Assembly (NCBI GenBank): GCA_026394935.1
Contig: JAPLZR010000018.1
Span: 1-15,619, forward strand
Source: Candidatus Woesearchaeota archaeon
GTDB taxonomy: Archaea; Nanobdellota; Nanobdellia; Woesearchaeales; ARS49
Reading direction: 5' to 3'
DNA length: 15,619 nucleotides
How positions within the stretch are numbered: the stretch's first letter is position 1; each line of letters opens with the position of its first letter. The translations under genes and the position numbers were made by a program. Shown here piece by piece: positions 1 through 6,216 of the stretch. Under the pieces are notes generated by a model. That model had not been told where the DNA came from. It was given only the letters and a program-made list of their open reading frames with translations, and did no database searches.

Positions 1-344
1 GTTGACAGTCTGTCTGCTCCTGCTCCTGATGCGAGCGGGTTTTCTCTTACTATGTGGTGCGGGTATACTCGCATTTGCATGAAGAATCCTGATTTGCCGA
101 GGGCGTTTTCCATTACCCTGTTTGATGTTATTCTTGCGCTTTCCAGTGCTGCATCTCTTATTTGCAGTGCTGATTTTGCGAGAAGGTGTATTGTTACTGG
201 GAATGTTCCTTGTGTTCCTGTTGTGTATCGTGATATCCTGTTTGCCGGTCTTGCTCGTACAAAGCAGTATTTCTTGTATTTGGAGTATCTTGTATACGGT
301 CTTTTGTAGTCTCTATAGCATAACCATTTGCGTAATCGTGCCAT
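1..344 (-). CDS. rpl10e: Ribosomal protein L10e (uL16 family), N-terminal 114 residues, cut by the window edge
   Basis: Component of the large ribosomal subunit; the uL16 family helps form the A-site tRNA-facing region. Read on the - strand from the ATG at 344, the frame is open to the window edge. It gives a basic N-terminus (MARLRKWLCYRDYKRPYTR), then a region matching archaeal L10e: GTFPVTIHL (46-54), ALQIRDAALESAR (59-71) and the conserved RVYPHHIVRENPLASG (92-107) followed by ADR. Archaeal L10e is about 170 residues, so roughly the last third lies outside. A TATA-like box is centred 28 bases upstream of the ATG, so the mRNA is probably leaderless. The opposite strand also has an open frame here, but its translation resembles nothing. 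Identity is firm from motif order; the remaining C-terminus is not visible. Confidence 0.95.
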   Translation of the reverse strand, partial: MARLRKWLCYRDYKRPYTRYSKYKKYCFVRARPANRISRYTTGTQGTFPVTIHLLAKSALQIRDAALESARITSNRVMENALGKSGFFMQMRVYPHHIVRENPLASGAGADRLS

Positions 345-368
345 GTTTACTGAGATGTAAATAGCTGG

Positions 369-376
369 TTTAAAAA
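369..376 (-). promoter_or_regulatory. TATA box for the L10e gene
   Basis: On the - strand this reads TTTTTAAA, preceded by a purine-rich AGAAAGC resembling a TFB recognition element. Its centre is about 28 bases from the L10e ATG, the usual spacing between an archaeal TATA box and a transcription start, which implies a leaderless message. Confidence 0.6.
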
Positions 377-399
377 GCTTTCTGCGGGTTCTTTGGCAA

Positions 400-430
400 A
401 GGTGTCTACCTCATCACTTTGTAGACACCT
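400..430. repeat. Perfect inverted repeat between divergent genes
   Basis: AGGTGTCTAC (400-409) and GTAGACACCT (421-430) are exact reverse complements separated by 11 bases. The half-site centres are 21 bases apart, two helical turns, which suits binding of a dimeric regulator. It lies between the L10e promoter and the acetyltransferase genes, and could instead be an RNA hairpin in a + strand leader. No T-run follows, so it is not a typical terminator. The rest of 345-572 shows no gene that I can support. Confidence 0.6.
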
Positions 431-572
431 GCGCGGACATGCTCCTGTTAATCGATACTTTTATTAATTCGTTCTTCTTTTCCTGTTTTATGCCTGAATA
501 TAGTTTTAGTTGGCGTTAGTTCTTCTGATTTTGTTAGTGTTTATTTTATTATTTCTTTTGAAAAATATAAGC

Positions 573-578
573 GGAGGT
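573..578 (+). promoter_or_regulatory. Strong Shine-Dalgarno site GGAGGT
   Basis: GGAGGT with 7 bases to the ATG at 586 (an ATG at 580 is too close). It is the best ribosome site in this part of the window, yet it points to a 22-codon frame rather than to the acetyltransferase frame, which is +1 relative to it. Confidence 0.6.
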
Positions 579-585
579 AATGAAA

Positions 586-654
586 ATGGAAACAACAATG
601 GAAAAAATACGAAAGGTGTGTCTTTGGCGTCAGCCTTGTGCAAGAGCCAAATAA
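586..654 (+). CDS. Short ORF: leader peptide, or 5' end of a frameshifted acetyltransferase gene
   Basis: A 22-codon frame begins at ATG 586 under a strong ribosome site and encodes METTMEKIRKV followed by a Cys/Arg-rich tail, ending at TAA 652-654. It overlaps the GTG start assigned to the acetyltransferase (638) by 17 bases. Two readings fit: a short upstream ORF that couples translation to the next gene, or the true N-terminus of the acetyltransferase separated from the rest by a one-base indel or a programmed +1 shift between about 608 and 651. The acetyltransferase frame is open upstream to 584 but has no ATG there, which favours the frameshift reading slightly. Confidence 0.35.
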   Translation: METTMEKIRKVCLWRQPCARAK

Positions 655-1258
655 GTTTTTTTCAGGATTTGAAAGGGAGACTTTGGTTGAAAAGCTCACT
701 GATATTGCGAGAGATGGTTTTGGCACGGATATGTCGAAGCAGGATGTTGAGAATCATGTCCTTCCCGTAGACCAGCTTTATCTTATTGATGTTGGAGGAA
801 AACTGATTGGTTTTTCCTCTTACGACAAATTAAGGTTTCTTGGAAAGGATATTCTTTATTTGAGCGGCATCGTTATCAAAAGGGAGTTTCACGGGTGCGG
901 TTTGTTTCGTGTTGTGAACTCTTTGGCTTTGATGGGAGATTATGATTTCTTCGCAATGAGGACTCAAAACCCGGTTGTTTATGCTGCTGCATCAAAGCTG
1001 GTTGATTTGTATCCCAAAGCAGGGCGAATTCCTGAAGATGTGAAAGATATCGCGTCAGTTATAGCGGCTGAGCATCTTGGTATGAAGGACTTTTGTCGTG
1101 AGACCTTTGTCAAAAAATCTACGTACGGTTGCTGTTTGTATGATGCTGTGCCTGAGCATCGTGCAAAGGAGTTTTTTGATGAAGTTTTGGAGCTGGATTA
1201 CAGTTCAGGCGATTCTGTGCTTTTGGTCGGGAGGGTTAAAAATGCGCGTCATTCGTAA
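638..1258 (+). CDS. GNAT-family N-acyltransferase
   Basis: Probable acyl-CoA-dependent N-acyltransferase, cytoplasmic. The 206-residue product has the GNAT core: a strand pair DQLYLIDVGGKLIGFSSY (45-62), then motif A LYLSGIVIKREFHGCGLF (73-90), whose R-E-F-H-G-C-G loop sits where the family binds the CoA pyrophosphate, then a motif B-like FAMRTQNPVVYAAASKL (105-121). The C-terminal 85 residues are family-unspecific. The assigned start is a GTG without a good ribosome site of its own; the strong site upstream serves a frame one base off, so the true N-terminus may be longer. The stop overlaps the next gene by 17 bases, so the two are surely co-translated. The substrate is unknown; pairing with a deacylase suggests an N-acylated amino acid or small amine (inference). 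Confidence 0.8.
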   Translation: MQEPNKFFSGFERETLVEKLTDIARDGFGTDMSKQDVENHVLPVDQLYLIDVGGKLIGFSSYDKLRFLGKDILYLSGIVIKREFHGCGLFRVVNSLALMGDYDFFAMRTQNPVVYAAASKLVDLYPKAGRIPEDVKDIASVIAAEHLGMKDFCRETFVKKSTYGCCLYDAVPEHRAKEFFDEVLELDYSSGDSVLLVGRVKNARHS

Positions 1259-1958
1259 GGGTTGCGGAAAGCCTGTTGTTGGCGTAGTTGGTTGTCTGCA
1301 CGGTGATGAGATTATTGGAAAAAAGGTGATAGATTGGCTGGATAAAGTTTCTTTGGCAAAAGGTTCTCTTATCTTGATTCTTGCCAACGAAGAAGCGATT
1401 GCGCTGGGAAAAAGGTATGTTGATGCTGATCTTAACAGGTGCTTCCCTGGAAAATCTGATGGGAACAATGAGGAAAAGATTGCTGCAAAAATGCTTCAGG
1501 AGCTGAAGGATTGTGATGTGGTGTTGGATATTCATTCAACCTCTGCTGTTACTGAAAATTTTGTTGTTGTTACACGGCATCCTGAATTAGTTGGTAAAGT
1601 TCCCCTTGAAAAGGTGGTGTGGATGGGTGATTTTGGTAAAAACAGCGCTTTGATAGACTTTGTTAATGGTGTTTCTATTGAGTTTGATGAGCGGACTGGT
1701 TTCCAGAAAGTAGTTGATACAATCGGCGTTTGTTTGTGTAATCTGGGCTTGCTTGATGGAGCGGCTATTCTGGAAAAACAGGAGCATTTTGTTGTTTATG
1801 ACGTGATGAAAAAGGATTCATCTCCTGTATTGAAAAATTTTGAAAAAACCGTTATAAAAAATGAAACTTTTTATCCGATTCTTTTCGGAGAAAAGGCGTA
1901 TACTGGAATCCTTTGCCTAAAAGCAAGAAGAAAAATAAAAAAATTTATTTTTCCATGA
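1242..1958 (+). CDS. Succinylglutamate desuccinylase/aspartoacylase-family zinc hydrolase
   Basis: A 238-residue enzyme of the AstE/AspA branch of the M14 metallocarboxypeptidase-like family, expected to hydrolyse an N-acyl amino acid amide bond. Motifs present: GCLHGDE (18-23... H20 and E23, first zinc ligands), ANEEAI (49-54), DLNRCFPG (63-70, Asn65/Arg66 for substrate carboxylate binding), DIHST (96-100, His98 as third zinc ligand) and SIEFDE (145-150), where Glu147 is the likely general base. The start at 1242 was chosen because the family fold begins with VVGVVGCLHGDE; an open frame runs further upstream but is only the shadow of the acetyltransferase. It overlaps that gene by 17 bases. 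At about 240 residues it is compact compared with AstE or ASPA (over 300), with a short C-terminal domain. The exact substrate cannot be told from sequence. Confidence 0.85.
   Translation: MRVIRKGCGKPVVGVVGCLHGDEIIGKKVIDWLDKVSLAKGSLILILANEEAIALGKRYVDADLNRCFPGKSDGNNEEKIAAKMLQELKDCDVVLDIHSTSAVTENFVVVTRHPELVGKVPLEKVVWMGDFGKNSALIDFVNGVSIEFDERTGFQKVVDTIGVCLCNLGLLDGAAILEKQEHFVVYDVMKKDSSPVLKNFEKTVIKNETFYPILFGEKAYTGILCLKARRKIKKFIFP
1937..1952. terminator. Bidirectional T-tract terminator between convergent genes
   Basis: A run of seven A (1937-1943) is followed by TTTATTTTT (1944-1952). This gives a T-tract at the end of the + strand deacylase gene and another just beyond the stop of the - strand small membrane protein. 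Archaeal termination commonly uses such T-tracts without a hairpin. Confidence 0.5.
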
Positions 1959-2088
1959 AGTGGTGTATTGCCATCAGTATGAATATGATGGAAAACACTG
2001 GTAGTGCCCATGGTTTGAGTGTGTACCAGGCGTAAAGCCCGATTAAACCACCTATTAATTGTATTGCTCCTAGAATTTTTGCATCCAT
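1945..2088 (-). CDS. Small 47-residue two-helix membrane protein
   Basis: Too short for usual ORF cut-offs, but well supported. Read from ATG 2088 it begins MDAKILGAIQLIGGLIGLYA, then WYTLKPWALPVF, then SIIFILMAIHHFMEK and TAA. The two hydrophobic stretches (about residues 5-23 and 28-44), broken by a Lys-Pro-Trp turn, predict a helical hairpin. A ribosome site AGAGGTGAT lies directly before the start, and a palindromic TATA box lies about 37 bases upstream, so it has its own short leader. Codon use (ATA, GCA, ACA) matches the other - strand genes. Its end overlaps the convergent deacylase gene by 14 bases. Function unknown. Confidence 0.8.
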   Translation of the reverse strand: MDAKILGAIQLIGGLIGLYAWYTLKPWALPVFSIIFILMAIHHFMEK

Positions 2089-2120
2089 AATATCACCTCT
2101 GGGCTTTGTTTGTCTTGTTT

Positions 2121-2130
2121 ATTTATAAAT
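2121..2130 (-). promoter_or_regulatory. Palindromic TATA box for the small membrane protein
   Basis: ATTTATAAAT, centred about 37 bases upstream of the ATG at 2088. The predicted start of transcription near 2098-2100 would leave a leader of about 10 bases holding the AGAGGTGAT ribosome site. It lies just past the stop of the cyclase gene. Confidence 0.6.
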
Positions 2131-2132
2131 AT

Positions 2133-4040
2133 TTACTTTGTTTTCATTACCCAGGCGCCGTCCCAGTTGGCAGGCAGTTCTTTCTTGAATGTTTCGCATC
2201 TTTGTATGAATTCTTTTGAAGAAAAGTCATCTAGTTTTTCAAACTCTTTTATTGCTCCATCCCATTTTTGTGATAAATAAAGATTGAGCCCTTTTTCGTA
2301 GATTTGTATTTTTTCTTTCTGTTTTTCTGTTAATTCTTCTGTTTTGCAAATCAGTTCATAAATATGGATTGGTTTTTTCTTTCCTTTTACTGCAACTAAA
2401 TCAAGTTTTCTTGTTGCAAATTTATCGTTAATTTCTTTGTGCGTGAACTCGCTTATTATGATGCAGACGCCGTATGCTTTGGTGAGCCCTTCAAGCCTTG
2501 AGCCGAGATTAATAGTATCTCCCATTGCCGTGTAATTGAACCTTTCATACGAGCCCATGTTTCCTATTACTGCCGGTCCTGTGTTCAGTCCTATTCCTAT
2601 TTTTATTTCCGGGAATTTTTCCTGTGTCCATTTGACATTCAGTTCTTTGAGTTTTTTTATCATTTCTAGGGCTGTCAGGCATGCGAGTTCTGCGTGGTTT
2701 GTTTTTTTGATTGGTGCTCCCCAGAATGCCATTATTGCGTCTCCTATGTATTTGTCTACCACGCCTTCGTGTTTCATTGCTATGTCTGTCATTGCCGTCA
2801 GGTATTCATTTAGTAAATGTACGAGTTTTTCTGGTGTTAGTTGTTCTGATATTGTTGTGAATCCTCTGATGTCTGAGAAGAATATTGTTATGTCTTCTTT
2901 TTCCCCGCCGAGTTTTAGTTTTCTTGGGTCTTTCATCAGTTCGTCGATGACTTCTGGCGAGACGTATTTGGAGAATGCTCCGAGTGTTTTTTCTTTTTCT
3001 TTTTTCTCTGCGTAGTATGAGTATATTACTTCGAATGTGTATGTGAAAAGGATTGAAAGAGGCACGTACACCAGGTTCATTATTATTTCGTAGTTGAATA
3101 CATAGATTGAAAAAAATACATATGCTGTAATCAATACTGGCACTGCTATTGTTGTTATTCTTATTCCTGATTTGATGAGCAATGATATTATTATTGCTGA
3201 TATTAATATTGCCAGTATTACTGTCCATTTTGGCTGTTCTGAGAGGAAATCTTTGTTTATGATTGTCTGGATTGTGTTCGCGTGTATTTCCACTCCTGGC
3301 ATTGCTTTTCCTTTTGATGTGGGCACAAAATAGTCGTCGTGCAGGTCTGGTGATGTTGCTCCCACTAAAACCAGTTTGTCTTTGAACTCTTCTGGCGGTA
3401 TTCTGTCGTTGTAAACATCCGTAAGAGAGTAATATTTGTAGCTTCCTGGCGGTCCTGCGAAATTCACTAAAAATCTTGTTTGTTTTTCTGAGAGTTCTTT
3501 TTTCCAGAAGTTTTTGTATGCGGTATAGGCGAAGTTTTCGTATTCGTCGCTTATGTCCATGTTTACTGCTCTTGTTACTCCGTCTTTGTCTGTTACTATG
3601 TTGACGTATCCTGTTTGTGCTTTCTCTAGTCCTGGTGCTGGCTTCAGCATTTTTTTTCCGGTTATTCTTCCGTTTTCGTTTGCAAAGCTTGTGTATTCGA
3701 CTGGTATTATGATTTTTTCAGAGAGTGTTTTTCCTAAGACGTAATCTTGTTCCGTTGGTTCGAAGAACGCTACGTCTATCGCTGTTGTTTTGCTTTGGTT
3801 TAATTTTCGTATTGTTTCTGCAAATACTGTTCTGTTCCACGGCCATCTTCCTATTTCCTGCAGGCTGTTGTCGTCTATGGCTACTATGGCTATTGCATCT
3901 AATGTTGTTTTTCCGCCGTAAAGGTTGTCGCTTAGTTTCAATTGTATGTTTGACAGGACTCCTGCGTAAAACAAAATTGAAAGAAAAAGAGTGCATGCTA
4001 TCGCTATCAGCACGCAGTTTTTTGTTTTTATTGTGTTCAT
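2133..4040 (-). CDS. CHASE2-domain class III adenylyl cyclase
   Basis: A 635-residue membrane signalling enzyme predicted to make cAMP from ATP in response to an extracytoplasmic cue. Order: TM helix 10-28; CHASE2 sensor domain about 30-265 (DAIAIVAIDDNSL, GRWPWNR, then DKLVLVGATSPDLHD and PGVEIHANTI near its end); three TM helices about 272-289, 295-315 and 318-342; a charged linker with the SKYVSPEVIDEL motif; class III cyclase domain 381-560. Metal-binding aspartates are Asp390 (FFSDIRGF) and Asp434 (GDAIMAFWG). Lys430 and Thr504 occupy the purine-specifying positions in the pattern of class IIIb adenylyl cyclases, and Asn511/Arg515 the transition-state positions, so the enzyme looks active and ATP-specific. 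A TPR-like tail follows (577-604). Its start overlaps the FecR gene by 4 bases. No cAMP receptor is seen in the window. Confidence 0.93.
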   Translation of the reverse strand: MNTIKTKNCVLIAIACTLFLSILFYAGVLSNIQLKLSDNLYGGKTTLDAIAIVAIDDNSLQEIGRWPWNRTVFAETIRKLNQSKTTAIDVAFFEPTEQDYVLGKTLSEKIIIPVEYTSFANENGRITGKKMLKPAPGLEKAQTGYVNIVTDKDGVTRAVNMDISDEYENFAYTAYKNFWKKELSEKQTRFLVNFAGPPGSYKYYSLTDVYNDRIPPEEFKDKLVLVGATSPDLHDDYFVPTSKGKAMPGVEIHANTIQTIINKDFLSEQPKWTVILAILISAIIISLLIKSGIRITTIAVPVLITAYVFFSIYVFNYEIIMNLVYVPLSILFTYTFEVIYSYYAEKKEKEKTLGAFSKYVSPEVIDELMKDPRKLKLGGEKEDITIFFSDIRGFTTISEQLTPEKLVHLLNEYLTAMTDIAMKHEGVVDKYIGDAIMAFWGAPIKKTNHAELACLTALEMIKKLKELNVKWTQEKFPEIKIGIGLNTGPAVIGNMGSYERFNYTAMGDTINLGSRLEGLTKAYGVCIIISEFTHKEINDKFATRKLDLVAVKGKKKPIHIYELICKTEELTEKQKEKIQIYEKGLNLYLSQKWDGAIKEFEKLDDFSSKEFIQRCETFKKELPANWDGAWVMKTK

Positions 4041-4885
4041 TGAATTTCTTTTATTTTCTTGTTTATTTCTATTATTTTTTCTGTGAATTCCTTTATTTTG
4101 TAGACTGAAGCAATTTTTACCGGTGATTTTTGTATCACTTCATTGAGGTCGTATTCTCCTCTGTCTGCTTTTTCAAGCTGTTCTTTTATTATTTCATCTG
4201 TTATCTGGTATTTGCTCTTCATCTGTTGTGCGAGTATTGGGTGTTTTTCCACTTCTTTCATTCTTAGTATTTTCAGTGATTCTATTGTTTTCTGCATTTG
4301 TGCTTTGACTTCTGCCCAATCTTCTGCAGTCATTTCTTCTATGGTGAGTTTTCCTTCTTTTATGACTGTTTTTTGTCCTTCTTTCAGGTTATATTTCTCC
4401 CCTTGGTATGTTACCTCTACACCGCTTTCCCCTGCGAGTATTTCGTCCATTTTTACTCCGAAGAAGGTTCCTCTGACTGTTGCGACTGTTGTTGGTGTTT
4501 CTATGCTTAGTTCCTGTACTCCTGTGAGTCCTGTGAATTTGTTCCAGGTTGTTCCGCTGTTTTGTGCTACTCTTATGTTTTTTTCAGAAAGGTCTTTGAT
4601 GTAGACTTCTGTTTCTGGTTCAAGGTTTATTATGACGCTTTCCTGCAGTACTACTGCTGCTTCTGATTCCTGCATTGTTTTTACGCGGTCGTTTAGTGCA
4701 AGTTCCTGTCCGTCTGTTGCAGCTGCATATCCGTTTCCTTTGTCTGCCTGCACATCTCCTTTGAATATGTTCAGGAATGCTTTTGTTGTTGGGCTTCCTG
4801 TTGCGGTATAATAGGCGAATCCTCCTATTGACAGCATTATTACTATTATTCCTATTATTGTGTATGTTATGATGCTTTTTCCCAT
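4037..4885 (-). CDS. FecR-domain membrane-anchored protein
   Basis: A 282-residue protein with one N-terminal TM helix (5-27) and an outside-facing FecR-type domain (about 40-185). Hallmarks: GDVQ...DGQELALNDRVKT (43-70), a run of short beta repeats including SVIINLEPETEVYI (83-96), and ETPTTVATVRGTFFGV (129-144), matching the family's TPxAxxxVRGTxF signature. Residues 186-282 are charged and helical, possibly coiled coil. FecR domains in bacteria sense or transmit signals at the envelope, and FecR proteins beside CHASE2 cyclases are a known bacterial arrangement. Here the stop overlaps the cyclase start by 4 bases, so the two are probably made in a fixed ratio and may form one sensor (inference). 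Start supported by GAGGTGG eight bases upstream. It is divergent from the paralogue pair at 5033-6216. Confidence 0.88.
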   Translation of the reverse strand: MGKSIITYTIIGIIVIMLSIGGFAYYTATGSPTTKAFLNIFKGDVQADKGNGYAAATDGQELALNDRVKTMQESEAAVVLQESVIINLEPETEVYIKDLSEKNIRVAQNSGTTWNKFTGLTGVQELSIETPTTVATVRGTFFGVKMDEILAGESGVEVTYQGEKYNLKEGQKTVIKEGKLTIEEMTAEDWAEVKAQMQKTIESLKILRMKEVEKHPILAQQMKSKYQITDEIIKEQLEKADRGEYDLNEVIQKSPVKIASVYKIKEFTEKIIEINKKIKEIQ

Positions 4886-4917
4886 TTTCCCACCTCTGGC
4901 TTGTCGTTTTTTCTTTC

Positions 4918-4926
4918 GTTTTTAAA
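4918..4926 (-). promoter_or_regulatory. Probable TATA box of the FecR/cyclase operon
   Basis: On the - strand this reads ATTTAAAAA, centred about 37 bases upstream of the FecR ATG. The implied leader is about 10 bases and holds the GAGGTGG ribosome site. The 147-base divergent region (4886-5032) also carries CTATAAAA at 4953-4960, whose orientation is unclear. Confidence 0.45.
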
Positions 4927-4985
4927 TGTTGTCAGATTGCTTGCTTTATCGCCTATAAAATTATGCACTGTGTGCGAAAGCGTTA

Positions 4986-4997
4986 GCTTTATAAAGC
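4986..4997 (+). promoter_or_regulatory. Palindromic TATA box for the paralogue pair
   Basis: GCTTTATAAAGC is a perfect 12-base palindrome centred about 41 bases upstream of ATG 5033. The predicted transcription start near 5018 leaves a short leader with GTGAT (5024-5028) as ribosome site. A second box, CTATAAAA, lies about 35 bases further upstream. Confidence 0.6.
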
Positions 4998-5032
4998 CTT
5001 TATTTAGTTCTGACTATTAAGTAGTGATTGAA

Positions 5033-5629
5033 ATGGCTGATAGTGTATTATTGGAAACCCGGAAAGATGACAGTGATATAGTGTGTCCTGTAATTGATAG
5101 GTGTTATTCTTTGTACAAAATAAGTTTGAATGAGCGCAATTGCGAGCTTTATGAGTCTTTTGTCAGGAATCAATTTCATAATCTCTCTGCTAAAATACGC
5201 AGTCAAAAGGATTTTGTTGCGCGCAATCTGATTACGGACAAATTGTTTTATTTCTCAATTCTGTTGAGAAAAACCGAGGTCAGGACCTTTGATGGTAAGT
5301 CCAAAACGCTTGATTCTGATGAAGACTTGAAAAATTTGCGGGTTTTTTCATTCAGCGATATTGGAATATGGCCTGATAAGCGGTTGGGAAAGGTTAATTT
5401 TAACAGGTGCAGGGCAAGGAAATATGACTGTCCTGGAACCATTGCCGTTATTGATGAGGTTGGCATGGAGGATAGGATTCGCAGTCTTTGGGGGTTTGCT
5501 GTCAGATACGATTTGCACATTGGAAGATCAGCGGGTGTTTTTCCAAATGACCGGCGTTTGAATAAAAACAAGTTTGATTATAATGGTTTTTCATATTTTG
5601 GCTCGTTGCTGGAAGGAAGGTCAAAATGA
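5033..5629 (+). CDS. Uncharacterised protein, first of a tandem paralogue pair (WPDxRL motif)
   Basis: A 198-residue soluble protein that I do not recognise: no signal peptide, no TM helix, rich in charged residues. Its middle and C-terminal parts align with the next gene product: YESFV (40-44) with FEGFV, IWPDKRLGKV (112-121) with FWPDDRLFKI, and RARKYDCPGTIAVIDEVG (127-144) with KGERYGFPRYKQSIDELG. Cysteines at 18, 24, 37, 126 and 133 are not arranged as an obvious zinc knuckle. The start at ATG 5033 was chosen over GTG 5024 because GTGAT at 5024-5028 serves as its ribosome site. The stop overlaps the next start by 4 bases. The divergent position next to the FecR/cyclase operon may mean shared regulation (inference). 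Codon use is like its neighbours, so it is not obviously foreign. Confidence 0.75.
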   Translation: MADSVLLETRKDDSDIVCPVIDRCYSLYKISLNERNCELYESFVRNQFHNLSAKIRSQKDFVARNLITDKLFYFSILLRKTEVRTFDGKSKTLDSDEDLKNLRVFSFSDIGIWPDKRLGKVNFNRCRARKYDCPGTIAVIDEVGMEDRIRSLWGFAVRYDLHIGRSAGVFPNDRRLNKNKFDYNGFSYFGSLLEGRSK

Positions 5630-6216
5630 AGGATGGTGTTTTGCGTATTGTTGAGCATACTGCTGGCAGGTTTGCTCTTCCTGGTGATGGTTGTTCGAAT
5701 ATTTCAAAACACGTGGAAAAATTTGAGGGTTTTGTCAGCAGGGAGCTGGCTGAGAGAAGTCTGGAAATAAATGGTGATTTTAGGAAAAGTGACCCTGTTG
5801 ATATGTTTTTGTGCGGCAGGGTTTTTCTTTTGTCGGTTATGACTGGTGTTGATCCTGTTTTTGAGCAGTTTAACGGCAAACTTTATCGTGTTGATAATGA
5901 AAGGCCTGAAACTTTGAGACTGCTTCGTTGCAGAGGCGCAGACCATTATTTTTGGCCTGATGACCGGTTGTTTAAAATTTATGACGAGTGTGAAAAAGGG
6001 GAGCGGTATGGGTTTCCCAGGTATAAGCAGAGTATTGATGAGCTTGGGCGGTCTGTGGAAGTGATTGGTTATTTTCATCATCCTGTCTCTTACGAAAACT
6101 GGGTTAAATATGCTGGTCCCAAACTGCATTCTGATGGTCCTGATCTTAGGCAGCCCGGTATTTTGTGCCGTGCTGTTAAAGTGCGCAGAACAAGCAAAAA
6201 AAATCATTATGATTAA
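5626..6216 (+). CDS. Uncharacterised protein, second of a tandem paralogue pair (WPDxRL motif)
   Basis: A 196-residue soluble protein of unknown function, coupled to the preceding gene by an ATGA overlap. It shares with it FEGFV (33-37), NGKLYRVDNERPETLRLL (83-100) against the first protein's DGKSKTLDSDEDLKNL, then FWPDDRLFKI (109-118) and a PRY...SIDELG segment (131-141). Similarity is low overall but collinear and ungapped over about 35 residues, so this is an old duplication that has diverged. The C-terminus (GYFHHPVSYENWVKYAGPKL, 148-167) has more aromatic and His residues than the first copy. The two may form a heterodimer (inference). The C-terminal tail is basic. Its TAA shares bases with the stop of the convergent nuclease gene. 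Confidence 0.75.
   Translation: MKDGVLRIVEHTAGRFALPGDGCSNISKHVEKFEGFVSRELAERSLEINGDFRKSDPVDMFLCGRVFLLSVMTGVDPVFEQFNGKLYRVDNERPETLRLLRCRGADHYFWPDDRLFKIYDECEKGERYGFPRYKQSIDELGRSVEVIGYFHHPVSYENWVKYAGPKLHSDGPDLRQPGILCRAVKVRRTSKKNHYD
6196..6203 (-). terminator. T8 tract terminator for the nuclease gene
   Basis: Eight A on the + strand, hence a T8 run on the - strand starting about 10 bases past the nuclease stop and lying inside the 3' end of the convergent gene. For the + strand gene a T5 run occurs at 6220-6224. Together they form a compact two-way terminator. Confidence 0.45.

Noticed and set aside
1..309. Open reading frame on the + strand at the left edge
   Set aside because: Its translation is a hydrophobic mixture with no recognisable motif, whereas the opposite strand encodes ribosomal protein L10e across the same bases.
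400..430. Inverted repeat as a terminator of a + strand gene
   Set aside because: There is no + strand gene upstream (the gene there runs leftward) and no T-tract follows.
1098..1241. Longer N-terminus for the AstE-type deacylase
   Set aside because: The extra 48 residues lie wholly within the acetyltransferase gene in another frame, and the family fold begins right after ATG 1242.
1242..1958. Assigning a specific gene name such as astE or aspA
   Set aside because: The zinc site is clear but substrate-specific residues are not diagnostic and the protein is shorter than either enzyme.
2536..3015. 159-codon open frame on the + strand inside the cyclase gene
   Set aside because: It is antisense to the conserved catalytic domain; its Ser/Phe-rich translation is what reversed cyclase codons give.
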